Below, piece after piece: positions 1-5,776 of a stretch of DNA of 5,777 nucleotides. The DNA is from JARYMI01 sp037444845 (lineage in GTDB: Bacteria > Acidobacteriota > Aminicenantia > Aminicenantales > UBA8522): positions 1 to 5,777 of the forward strand of contig JBBILQ010000093.1 in NCBI GenBank assembly GCA_037444845.1. Reading direction: 5' to 3'. Position 1 is the first letter of the stretch, and every line of letters begins with the position of its first letter. Made by a program: the position numbers and the translations under genes. The notes under the pieces are model-generated. The model saw only the letters and a list, made by a program, of their open reading frames with translations. It made no database searches and was not told the DNA's origin.

Positions 1-1437
1 TTAAGAAAACAGCGAGAGGAATCCAAACTCCATGCTTACCATTTTATCTCGAAAATGACGGAGCTGGCGAGGGCTTTGAGGTACATTCCTGGCCAAAAAT
101 CCATGATATTTTTTTCTTCCGGAGTTCCTTATTCGCTCATCGCTGGTATTCCGCCCCCTGAAACTTATCCATTAAGAATAAAGGGGCTCAACCCGAGACC
201 GCAATCATTCGACCTAAAAGAGGATACATCATATGACCAGCCTGAAAGATTTGATACATCTCACTTATCTTCTCGATATGAGGATATGGCAAAAGAACTG
301 AGCGCCGCCAATTGCACAATCTATGCGCTTGACACTTACGATCCTTCTTCCGTCCTGGCCGGCGACTTCCAGACGAGGGGAGCTTTTTCCCTCCAGAAGA
401 TGACCAGCGAAACCGGAGGGAAGTACTTCGGCAACATCAATAAATACGAGCAACATCTCGAGAAGATCCAGGGAATAACTGGAAGCTATTATGTCCTCGG
501 CTATTATGTAGATGACAAATGGGACGGCAAATATCATCAGATCAAGGTGGGAGTGAACCGGCCGGGCTTGAAGGTCTATGCTCAGAAGGGATATTTTAAC
601 CCCAAGCCGTTTAAGGAATATAGCGAACTCGAGCGGATGCTCCACCTTGTCGATTTAGCCCTGAGCGAAAACCCCCTCTTCCAGCAACCCCTGCGTTTCC
701 CCTTGATAGCCCTCCCTTCTCCGTCAAGGGAGAAGCAGAACCTCTCCCTCTGGGCAAAGGTTGATACAGAGAAAATCCAGGCTCTCGCAGGGAAGAAAGC
801 AGAGGCTGTGACGATTCTCTTTGATCAGGAGGACAATATCGTCAAGATGGAAAGGCGGGAGGTTGATTTATCCCGCTTGCCTGAAGGAAATCTCTATCTT
901 TCTTCCACCTTATCTTTGGACCCCGGGGAATACAAGTGCCGTCTGGTCATCCGGAACCTGGGATCAGGAAGAGGGGCGGTGGCTTCTTCTTCAGTGTCTG
1001 TTCCCAAAGTCCAGGGTAAGCTAATCCGGCTTTACCCTCCCCTCCTCCTGAAAGAGGAAAAAGATAGCTCCTATGTTCAGGTTTCCCGAAGCCCCGTTCA
1101 TTTTCCCTTTGATAGGACCCAGTATGCCCCTCTCGTTGAGGAACTGGAGCCCGAGACGGGGACTCTTTTTGCCTCCGTCCGCTGCTTGTGCGCGGGCATC
1201 CAGAAGCCAGAGATAAAACTCCTGGCGAATCTGCTTCAATATCGAGGCGACAAAAGCGCGGCGGTTCCAGCAGGAATTTCCATCCTCGAGAGAGAACGGC
1301 AGGATGGTACAGAAATATTTTTCCTCAGGATTCAAACCGAAGGATTAGAGCCGGGGGAATATTTGCTTTATCTTTTTGCCGAGGAATTTACGACAGGCTC
1401 CAGGTCTCAGGCGAATACCTCTTTCCGGGTAAAATAA
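1..1437 (+). CDS. VWFA-related domain protein, 5' partial
   Basis: The reading frame is open from base 1, so the first ATG (55) is probably internal and the gene begins outside the window; 478 codons are visible. The visible part matches the second half of a VWFA-related domain common in Acidobacteriota. Counting from the ATG at 55, there is an 'RYIPGQKSMIFFSSG' strand (9-23), 'ELSAANCTIYALDTYDP' (81-97), a 'SETGGKYF' turn (118-125), 'SYYVLGYY' (144-151) and 'RPGLKVYAQKGYF' (169-181). The MIDAS DxSxS motif expected earlier is not in the window. About 280 further residues look beta-rich and have no recognised domain. Members are generally secreted or envelope proteins of unknown role; binding to proteins or metal is inferred only from the fold. 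The TAA at 1435-1437 is followed by no clear terminator. Confidence 0.85.
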   Translation, partial: LRKQREESKLHAYHFISKMTELARALRYIPGQKSMIFFSSGVPYSLIAGIPPPETYPLRIKGLNPRPQSFDLKEDTSYDQPERFDTSHLSSRYEDMAKELSAANCTIYALDTYDPSSVLAGDFQTRGAFSLQKMTSETGGKYFGNINKYEQHLEKIQGITGSYYVLGYYVDDKWDGKYHQIKVGVNRPGLKVYAQKGYFNPKPFKEYSELERMLHLVDLALSENPLFQQPLRFPLIALPSPSREKQNLSLWAKVDTEKIQALAGKKAEAVTILFDQEDNIVKMERREVDLSRLPEGNLYLSSTLSLDPGEYKCRLVIRNLGSGRGAVASSSVSVPKVQGKLIRLYPPLLLKEEKDSSYVQVSRSPVHFPFDRTQYAPLVEELEPETGTLFASVRCLCAGIQKPEIKLLANLLQYRGDKSAAVPAGISILERERQDGTEIFFLRIQTEGLEPGEYLLYLFAEEFTTGSRSQANTSFRVK

Positions 1438-1580
1438 AAAAGAGACGAGAGACCTTTTCGATCCGTAAGTCAGATCTTGCTATAAAAGTCGAACGGAGAA
1501 ATTGTTCCAAAGGGGCGCTCTCGACAAGCATACCCCATGTGGATATCTGCCCATCCTCCTCTCCTGGTTTCATAGTTTTC

Positions 1581-1609
1581 TTGACTTTCGCGGACCTGTT
1601 TAATACTGT
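1581..1609 (+). promoter_or_regulatory. Weak sigma-70-like promoter candidate
   Basis: TTGACT (1581-1586) is a good -35 box. A 17-base spacer leads to TACTGT (1604-1609), which matches only three of six -10 positions; the better-looking TAATAC (1601-1606) sits at a 14-base spacer, which is too short. It lies 58 bases before the symporter start, in a 230-base gap (1438-1667) where I see no gene. The symporter needs a promoter here if it is not co-transcribed with the VWFA gene. Confidence 0.3.
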
Positions 1610-1655
1610 TTTGTCTGAATTCCCGTGAGGGCTTCAGGCTGCCAGAAAATACGCT

Positions 1656-1661
1656 AAGGAG
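1656..1661 (+). promoter_or_regulatory. Ribosome binding site of the symporter
   Basis: AAGGAG lies six bases before the ATG at 1668. This spacing fixes the start of the symporter, and the resulting N-terminus aligns with the first helix of SSS transporters. Confidence 0.85.
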
Positions 1662-1667
1662 TGAAGA

Positions 1668-3212
1668 ATGCAACTCCACTGGATGGACATATCCGTATTC
1701 ATCGCCTTTTTCATCGTCGTTATCAGCGTCAGCATGTACAAGAGCCGGCGCGAGAAGACGGGCGAAGATTTCTTCCTCGCCAGCCGGGGACTCATATGGC
1801 CGCTCATCGGGTTTTCTCTGATCGCGGCGAATATTTCCACCGAGCATTTTGTCGGCATGTCGGGCCAGGGCGCCGGAGTTATGGGGATGGCCGTAGCGAG
1901 CTACGAATGGATGGCCGCCATCACCCTTGTCTTTGTAGCGCTTTTCTTCCTGCCCAAGTTCCTCCGCAGCGGCATCTACACGATTCCCGAATATCTCGAG
2001 TACCGCTACCATCCGGCGGCGCGGAGCATTATGGCCTTCTATCTGGTCGTCGTGTATATCGCCGTCAGCATCTCCGCGGTCGTCTATACCGGAGCGCTCG
2101 CCCTGCACACGATTTTCGACATGGACCTGGTCAAATCCGTATGGCTCATCGGCTTTATCGCCGCCGTCTACACCACCTGGGGAGGACTGAAAGCCGTTGC
2201 CTGGGCGGACCTCTTCCAGGGGTCGGGGCTCATCCTTGGTGGAGTGATCACGATGGTACTGGGGTTCCGGGCCGTCGGCGGAGTGGGAGAGTTTTTTTCC
2301 GCAAACCAGGATAAGCTTCACATGATTCTCCCGGCCGACCATCCGGTCATCCCCTGGACGGCGCTGGTCATCGGGCTGTGGATTCCAAATTTCTACTACT
2401 GGGGCCTGAACCAGTTCATCACCCAGCGGACTCTGGCTGCCCGGAGTGTCAAGCAGGGCCAGCTCGGTATCCTGTTCGCCGCCTTCCTCAAGCTGACCAT
2501 TCCGTTCATCATCATCTTTCCCGGCATTATGTCCTTCCAGCTTTTCAGGGATCAGCTCACGGCGCCTGGCGCTACGACGGATCAGGCTTACCCTTTGCTC
2601 ATCCGGAACCTCGTCGGCCCCGGGCTGCGCGGTTTCATCTTAGCAGCCATCTCGGGCGCAGTGATCAGCACGCTGAGCTCGCTTCTCAACTCGGTCGCCA
2701 CCATCCTGACCATGGACCTTTACAAGCGGCATATCAAGAAGGACGCCACCGGGGAATCCCTGGTGAGGATCGGCCGGTACCTGACGGTGGTTTTCGTCCT
2801 GGCCGTCTGCTTGATTGCTCCGCACCTTGGAAACCCGAAGTTCAAGGGCATTTTTAACTACATCCAGGAGTTCCAGGGCTATATCTCGCCGGGCGTGCTG
2901 GCGGCGTTTGTGTTCGGACTTTTCGTCAAGCGGACGCCGGCTGCAGCCGGGATTGCCTCGCTTCTGCTCTGCGTGCCCGTTTACGGCTTTCTCCAGTGGC
3001 AGTTCGGCCACATCGCTTTCCTCAACCGCATGGCCATAACTTTCCTCATCCTGGTCACGGCCATGGCAATCATCACGGCCATCAAGCCGCTCAAGGAGCC
3101 AAAGGTCCTGCCGGTCAGAGCGGATTTCGACACGCGCTCTTCTCCGCTTCTCAAGTGGCTGAGCGCGCTTGTCATCGCCGCGACTGTAACGCTCTACATC
3201 ATTTTCTGGTAA
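1668..3212 (+). CDS. Sodium/sugar symporter, SSS (SLC5) family
   Basis: An inner-membrane transporter predicted to couple Na+ entry to uptake of a hexose-like sugar. It is full length (514 residues, about 14 membrane helices, LeuT-like fold) and resembles Vibrio vSGLT throughout. Visible landmarks are 'ISTEHFVGMSG' (56-66), 'ASYEWMAAI' (77-85), 'RSGIYTIPEYLEYR' (100-113), 'NFYYWGLNQF' (241-250), 'AAFLKLTIPF' (271-280), 'NSVATILTMDLYK' (341-353) and 'FNYIQEFQGYISPG' (396-409). By alignment from memory, sugar-site positions are H60, E80, N241, K275 and Q400, the inner gate is Y244 and the Na2-site hydroxyls are S334/T335. H60 replaces the Gln of vSGLT and matches the His of human SGLT1. Substrate within the sugars, or a related polyol, is not decidable here. 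The porin follows after 128 bases on the same strand. A sampled line has 35/60 G+C, higher than the VWFA gene (24/60). Confidence 0.93.
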   Translation: MQLHWMDISVFIAFFIVVISVSMYKSRREKTGEDFFLASRGLIWPLIGFSLIAANISTEHFVGMSGQGAGVMGMAVASYEWMAAITLVFVALFFLPKFLRSGIYTIPEYLEYRYHPAARSIMAFYLVVVYIAVSISAVVYTGALALHTIFDMDLVKSVWLIGFIAAVYTTWGGLKAVAWADLFQGSGLILGGVITMVLGFRAVGGVGEFFSANQDKLHMILPADHPVIPWTALVIGLWIPNFYYWGLNQFITQRTLAARSVKQGQLGILFAAFLKLTIPFIIIFPGIMSFQLFRDQLTAPGATTDQAYPLLIRNLVGPGLRGFILAAISGAVISTLSSLLNSVATILTMDLYKRHIKKDATGESLVRIGRYLTVVFVLAVCLIAPHLGNPKFKGIFNYIQEFQGYISPGVLAAFVFGLFVKRTPAAAGIASLLLCVPVYGFLQWQFGHIAFLNRMAITFLILVTAMAIITAIKPLKEPKVLPVRADFDTRSSPLLKWLSALVIAATVTLYIIFW

Positions 3213-3310
3213 ACGCGCGCAGACGAAATGGCTGGCCATTGTTACATATTCCTATCGGAAAACCGTACAATTAAGGTAAATATATTAATCCGGACTATTC
3301 ATGAAATGAC

Positions 3311-3326
3311 GAGAAAAAACTTTCTC
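3311..3326 (+). other. Small A/T-rich hairpin before porin RBS
   Basis: GAGAAA and TTTCTC form a six-pair stem around the loop AAAC, ending four bases before the Shine-Dalgarno sequence. The rest of the 128-base symporter-porin gap holds only weak -10-like boxes (TACAAT at 3266-3271, TATATT at 3281-3286) without a fitting -35, and no terminator with a T-run. The stem is weak and may be chance. Confidence 0.2.
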
Positions 3327-3330
3327 TCAG

Positions 3331-3336
3331 AGGAGG
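3331..3336 (+). promoter_or_regulatory. Ribosome binding site of the porin
   Basis: A perfect AGGAGG lies four bases before the GTG at 3341. There is no in-frame ATG or GTG between this GTG and the mature barrel, and an in-frame stop lies upstream at 3302-3304. A nearby ATG (3348) is in another frame and stops after 19 codons. The GTG is therefore the supported start despite the short spacing. Confidence 0.75.
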
Positions 3337-3340
3337 CACT

Positions 3341-4372
3341 GTGTCGCATGGTCATTGCGAGAGAGCGAAGCGACCGAAGCAATCCGGCGCCGCTGCGGCA
3401 GGGCTGATTCTCGGTTGTCTTGTTGAAATAGGTCTATTGGTCGCGTCTGCTTCGGGTCAGGAGTCAACCGAAAAAAACCCTCTCCTCTCAACCGTCAAAC
3501 TCCAGTTGAGCGGCTACACGCAAGTTCTCTATTCCTGGTGGGAGGAGGGAGTTGATTCTTTCCAGGTGAAAAGGGCAAGGCTGAGTCTGAGCGGAGAAAT
3601 CGTGAGAAAGATCAGGTTCAAATTTCAGGTGGATGCAATGAAAAGCCCCATTCTCGTGGACGCCCAAATCGATTTCGAATTTAGTCCATCAGTAGGCTTA
3701 AGAATCGGGCAATTCTATGTTCCTTTCAGCCGAGAAAACCGGACTTCAAGCTCCGACCTCGAGACAATCCTCCGCTCCCAGGTCGTGGAGCAACTGGCGC
3801 CCAGCCGGGACATAGGCTCAATGGGGCGGGATATCGGGGCGATGCTTCACGGGAAATTTTCTTTCGTTGAATACATGGCCGGGTTTTTCAATGGCTCGGG
3901 GATCAACAGGGCGGATACAAATGAAAACAAGGATTTCAGCGCCAGGGTGGTGCTGCGTCCGGCCTCATTTTTATCGGCCGGTGGATCCGTCTACAGCGGG
4001 CGCCACAGCCCTGCTCAGGGGGGCCTTCCTTTTACTCGGAACAGGACAGGGATCGACGCCGGCCTCGACCTGGGAGCATTTTCGGCCAGAGGAGAATTCA
4101 TCTCAGGCCAGGATGATCAGGCCAAAAAAAACGGCTGGTATCTCCAGGGCGGGTATTTTATCTTAGCGAGAAAGATCCAGGCGGTTTGCCGTCTCGACTC
4201 CTTTGATCCCGACAACGGCGCCGTCGCCGACCGGAGCGATATTCTGACTTTCGGGTTGAACTGGTTTTTTTCCGAAAAAACAAAGCTTCAGGTCAATTAC
4301 AATTCTTACCGGAAGGAGGGGAGGGGGGCGTCTAATTCAGCTCTCCTCGTTCAGTTCCAGGCCGGGTTTTAA
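3341..4372 (+). CDS. Phosphate-selective porin O/P family protein
   Basis: An outer-membrane beta-barrel of 343 residues (family members are usually about 350-400). A GTG start gives a basic n-region (residues 2-15), a hydrophobic stretch (about 17-36) carrying an unusual Glu29, and a likely signal peptidase site near 'ASASGQ' (35-40). Barrel signatures are 'LSGYTQVLYSW' (56-66), 'FQVKRARLSLSGEI' (74-87), 'RIGQFYVPFSREN' (121-133), 'RDIGSMGRDIGAMLHGKF' (156-173) and 'KDFSARVVLRP' (197-207), ending in Phe343 as Bam substrates do. Despite the family name, specificity for phosphate or polyphosphate cannot be assumed. It follows the symporter on the same strand and may serve the same uptake route. 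Its last 36 bases overlap the opposite-strand methyltransferase-like frame. The n-region is encoded by a dispersed repeat (3351-3385). Confidence 0.88.
   Translation: MSHGHCERAKRPKQSGAAAAGLILGCLVEIGLLVASASGQESTEKNPLLSTVKLQLSGYTQVLYSWWEEGVDSFQVKRARLSLSGEIVRKIRFKFQVDAMKSPILVDAQIDFEFSPSVGLRIGQFYVPFSRENRTSSSDLETILRSQVVEQLAPSRDIGSMGRDIGAMLHGKFSFVEYMAGFFNGSGINRADTNENKDFSARVVLRPASFLSAGGSVYSGRHSPAQGGLPFTRNRTGIDAGLDLGAFSARGEFISGQDDQAKKNGWYLQGGYFILARKIQAVCRLDSFDPDNGAVADRSDILTFGLNWFFSEKTKLQVNYNSYRKEGRGASNSALLVQFQAGF
3351..3385. repeat. Dispersed 'CATTGCGAG...GAAGCAAT' palindromic repeat
   Basis: These 35 bases begin GTCATTGCGAGAGAGCG and end GACCGAAGCAATCC. They match from memory a widespread short palindromic bacterial repeat, often mis-annotated as peptides such as 'HCEERSDEAI'. 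The outer arms ATTGC/GCAAT pair; the middle pairs imperfectly. This copy is read in frame by the porin and encodes 'GHCERAKRPKQS' (residues 4-15). Only one copy is in the window, so its repeat status rests on recognition. Confidence 0.7.
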
Positions 4373-4738
4373 TCTCACAATAACTTGAGCGGCGCTGTGG
4401 TTTTGGCCGCCCAACGTATTTTCAAGTTCTTGCTCAATGTTTTGAGCAAGCAGCTTGCCTCGAGTTTCGCCATAGCGTTGGATAAACCTTTCGGAAAAAC
4501 CTGCTTTGTCGGCCAACATACGTTCTTCGACTGTTACATCCATTCTATCTATCAAGATTGCAAACGCTACGACTACCGCGTATGGCGTTAGCGATCCCAT
4601 AAGAACAGCTATCCTTATCAGGGTTAGTACAAATCCGAGGTGCATCGGGTTTCTGGTGATTCGAAATACACCACTCGTAATTAGGACAGACGATTCTTCG
4701 AATGGCTTGACCGTTGTATTTGCCCTATGAAAGGCTTT
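4337..4738 (-). pseudogene. Isoprenylcysteine methyltransferase-like remnant
   Basis: This minus-strand frame carries the core of the ICMT/PEMT-like methyltransferases (membrane enzymes using S-adenosylmethionine). Visible are 'AFHRANTTVKPFE' (4735-4697), 'LITSGVFRITRNPMHLG' ending in the RNPMxLG motif (4654-4634), two hydrophobic stretches separated by 'MGSLTP', and 'VEERML' (4531-4514) with the conserved Glu pair. The family normally has two or more membrane helices before this core. Upstream of about 4738 the open frame continues to an ATG at 4988-4990, but the extra 84 residues are mostly polar, unlike the family, and run into the neighbouring plus-strand gene. The C-terminus after 'RFIQRYG' (about 4475) also departs from the usual short basic ending and runs on to the stop at 4337-4339, inside the porin's 3' end. 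I read it as a decayed or chimeric gene. A functional short methyltransferase using a non-ATG start is possible but less likely. Confidence 0.55.
4409..4483. other. attC-like imperfect hairpin
   Basis: The 75-base element is bounded by GCCCAAC (4409-4415) and GTTGGAT (4477-4483), fitting the integron attC outer boxes RYYYAAC and GTTRRRY. Inside, CAAG/CTTG (4423-4426 with 4454-4457) and the perfect stem CTTGCTCAA/TTGAGCAAG (4429-4437 with 4442-4450, loop TGTT) make a nested hairpin. The right arm has about 11 more unpaired bases than typical. No integrase or second clear attC is present, so a chance or decayed structure remains likely. It lies inside the C-terminal part of the methyltransferase-like frame. 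Confidence 0.3.
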
Positions 4739-4756
4739 ATCCGCGATGGCGCCGAA

Positions 4757-4925
4757 GCTCCTCCTCCACCCGTCGGAGAGGGAAAGCCTCAAGGCTTGCC
4801 TTCCGGACTTTCCCTCGAGGAGCGTTAGCGTACAGGTTGAAGTACGGGAGGGTGACTTGTCCCTTGTCAGGGATGTGGGAGGTGATTTGAAGCGCCCGCG
4901 GCCTAAGATTGGCATTGCCGGGGGC
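4757..4925. other. Structured GC-rich intergenic element
   Basis: Three stem-loops follow one another. The first has an outer stem GCTCCTC/GAGGAGC (4757-4763 with 4817-4823) and an inner nine-pair stem GAGGGAAAG/CTTTCCCTC (4778-4786 with 4808-4816). The second is TCCCT/AGGGA with loop TGTC (4860-4873). The third is GCCCGCGGC/GCCGGGGGC (4894-4902 with 4917-4925, eight of nine paired). The stretch separates the methyltransferase core from the 71-aa gene. Short frames cross it on both strands but resemble nothing I know. It could be a dispersed repeat, an RNA leader or a small RNA; strand and boundaries are unknown. Confidence 0.35.
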
Positions 4926-4943
4926 TTGACGATTTGATAGAAT
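4915..4943 (+). promoter_or_regulatory. Promoter candidate for the two-gene module
   Basis: TTGCCG (4915-4920) and TAGAAT (4938-4943) are separated by exactly 17 bases, matching sigma-70 boxes at four and five of six positions. The expected transcript start is about 4950, the A of the next ATG. The absence of a Shine-Dalgarno sequence before that ATG fits a leaderless mRNA. Confidence 0.4.
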
Positions 4944-4949
4944 AAAATA

Positions 4950-5165
4950 ATGAAACAGGGAAAGAGGGTTCGTTTAGAAAAGAGTGGCATTCTCGTGCTG
5001 GGAAAAGATGATGAAAAAAGGGAGGTCGAGTTCGAGCTCGATTATCTTCAGTCATTGAGTCTTCGGGACCGGTTTGCTTTGATGTTGAATAAAAGCTGTG
5101 AATTAAAGACCAACCTGGAGAAAAATGGACACCGAACGACTCCTGCGATTATTAAAAGAAAATAA
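4950..5165 (+). CDS. Small basic protein paired with nucleotidyltransferase
   Basis: A 71-residue protein I cannot assign to a named family. It has a beta-like, charged N-terminus (1-28), an amphipathic segment 'FELDYLQSLSLRDRFALML' (28-46) and a basic end 'TTPAIIKRK' (63-71). The pattern 'acidic-x-x-Tyr...SLS/T...R' followed by a terminal 'IIKRK' resembles small proteins I have seen encoded directly before AbiEii/DUF6036-like nucleotidyltransferases; this is recollection, not a search. Its 3' end overlaps the nucleotidyltransferase by 41 bases in a different frame, implying co-transcription and possibly translational coupling. The ATG at 4950 has no ribosome binding site and may be leaderless. 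A role as antitoxin or binding partner is inferred from position only. Confidence 0.65.
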   Translation: MKQGKRVRLEKSGILVLGKDDEKREVEFELDYLQSLSLRDRFALMLNKSCELKTNLEKNGHRTTPAIIKRK

Positions 5166-5592
5166 GGTCTCATTCCTCGTCATCGGCGCTTCTGCCTTTC
5201 CTGCGTACGGATATGCCCGGGCCACTCTGGACATCGATATCTTCATCAGGCCGAATCTTGGGAACGTCAAGCGGACCATGAGAGCGCTTGGGCAATTCGG
5301 ATATGATTTGAAGGATCTGAGCCCTGAAGACTTTTTGAAAAACAAAATCTTAATTCGCCAATATCCAGTTGAAGCGGATTTTCATCCTTTCGTCAAAGGC
5401 GCAAAATTCGAGGATATCTGGAAAAACAGGATCAAGGCCAATTTCGGGGATACAGAGGTGTATTTTCCCTCGCTCGACGATATGATCAAGATGAAACAGG
5501 CCGCCGGCCGGGCCAGGGACCGTGAAGACCTGAAATACCTCAGAAGACTCAAGGATAAGTTCTCCAGGCCGGCACCCCCAAAGAAGGCTTGA
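5125..5592 (+). CDS. AbiEii/DUF6036-like nucleotidyltransferase
   Basis: A 155-residue protein with a DNA polymerase beta-type nucleotidyltransferase fold. The signature 'GASAFPAYGYARATLDIDIF' (21-40) gives the metal-binding pair D36 and D38, and 'PVEADFHPF' (81-89) gives the likely third aspartate, D85. The distal helix 'LDDMIKMKQAAGRARDRED' (117-135) is the family's K-x-AAGR-x-x-D motif. The catalytic set therefore looks complete. Relatives include toxins that add nucleotides to tRNA or modify other targets, and many uncharacterised members. GGAG ends four bases before the ATG, within the upstream 71-aa gene. The C-terminal 'RPAPPKKA' is a short basic tail. Toxin function is an inference from family and two-gene layout; the substrate cannot be read from the sequence. 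Confidence 0.82.
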   Translation: MDTERLLRLLKENKVSFLVIGASAFPAYGYARATLDIDIFIRPNLGNVKRTMRALGQFGYDLKDLSPEDFLKNKILIRQYPVEADFHPFVKGAKFEDIWKNRIKANFGDTEVYFPSLDDMIKMKQAAGRARDREDLKYLRRLKDKFSRPAPPKKA

Positions 5593-5765
5593 TTTTGAGA
5601 TGCCCAAAGTACCGAACGGATAATCCGAAACGCTATTATTTTTGTCTCGGGGTTTTTTGCGGTCCTGGGAGATGGGTAGCCACATAAAGATTTATCCTGA
5701 AACCTGCGTGAAAACCTAAAATATGATATCACAAAACACTTGCAAATCTAATAATAACAGAGCCT

Positions 5766-5776
5766 TATGCTATAAT
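5766..5776 (+). promoter_or_regulatory. Extended -10 promoter for a gene to the right
   Basis: TATGCTATAAT is a perfect extended -10 element (TRTGnTATAAT). TTGCAA at 5740-5745 is too far (25 bases) to be its -35, but extended -10 promoters can work without one. It sits in the 185-base stretch after the nucleotidyltransferase, where I see no gene and no convincing terminator (only a tiny CGGA/TCCG hairpin at 5617-5627). The target gene is outside the window. Confidence 0.45.

Noticed and set aside
1470..2342. A 290-codon minus-strand frame opposite the symporter.
   Set aside because: It is the antisense shadow of a GC-rich membrane gene; its composition is dominated by charged residues and Gly/Arg/Asp, and it has no family resemblance.
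3401..3421. A lipobox-like 'LILGC' in the porin signal peptide.
   Set aside because: The Cys is followed by further hydrophobic residues and a signal peptidase I-like site, and the mature part is a beta-barrel.
4778..4823. On the minus strand, 'GAGGGAAAGTCCGG' resembles the conserved GAGGAAAGTCCGG of RNase P RNA.
   Set aside because: It has an extra G, the other conserved RNase P regions are absent, and the fragment pairs into a simple hairpin instead.
4585..4830. GCGTTAGCG occurs twice (4585-4593 and 4822-4830), suggesting flanking attachment sites.
   Set aside because: Nine bases shared over about 240 is weak, neither copy fits GTTRRRY, and no matching partner boxes or longer flanking repeats are seen.
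4746..4937. A plus-strand 63-codon frame over the stem-loop region.
   Set aside because: It resembles no protein I know, has no ribosome site and is explained by the structured GC-rich sequence.
5617..5627. CGGATAATCCG after the nucleotidyltransferase as a terminator.
   Set aside because: The stem has only four pairs and is not followed directly by a T-run.
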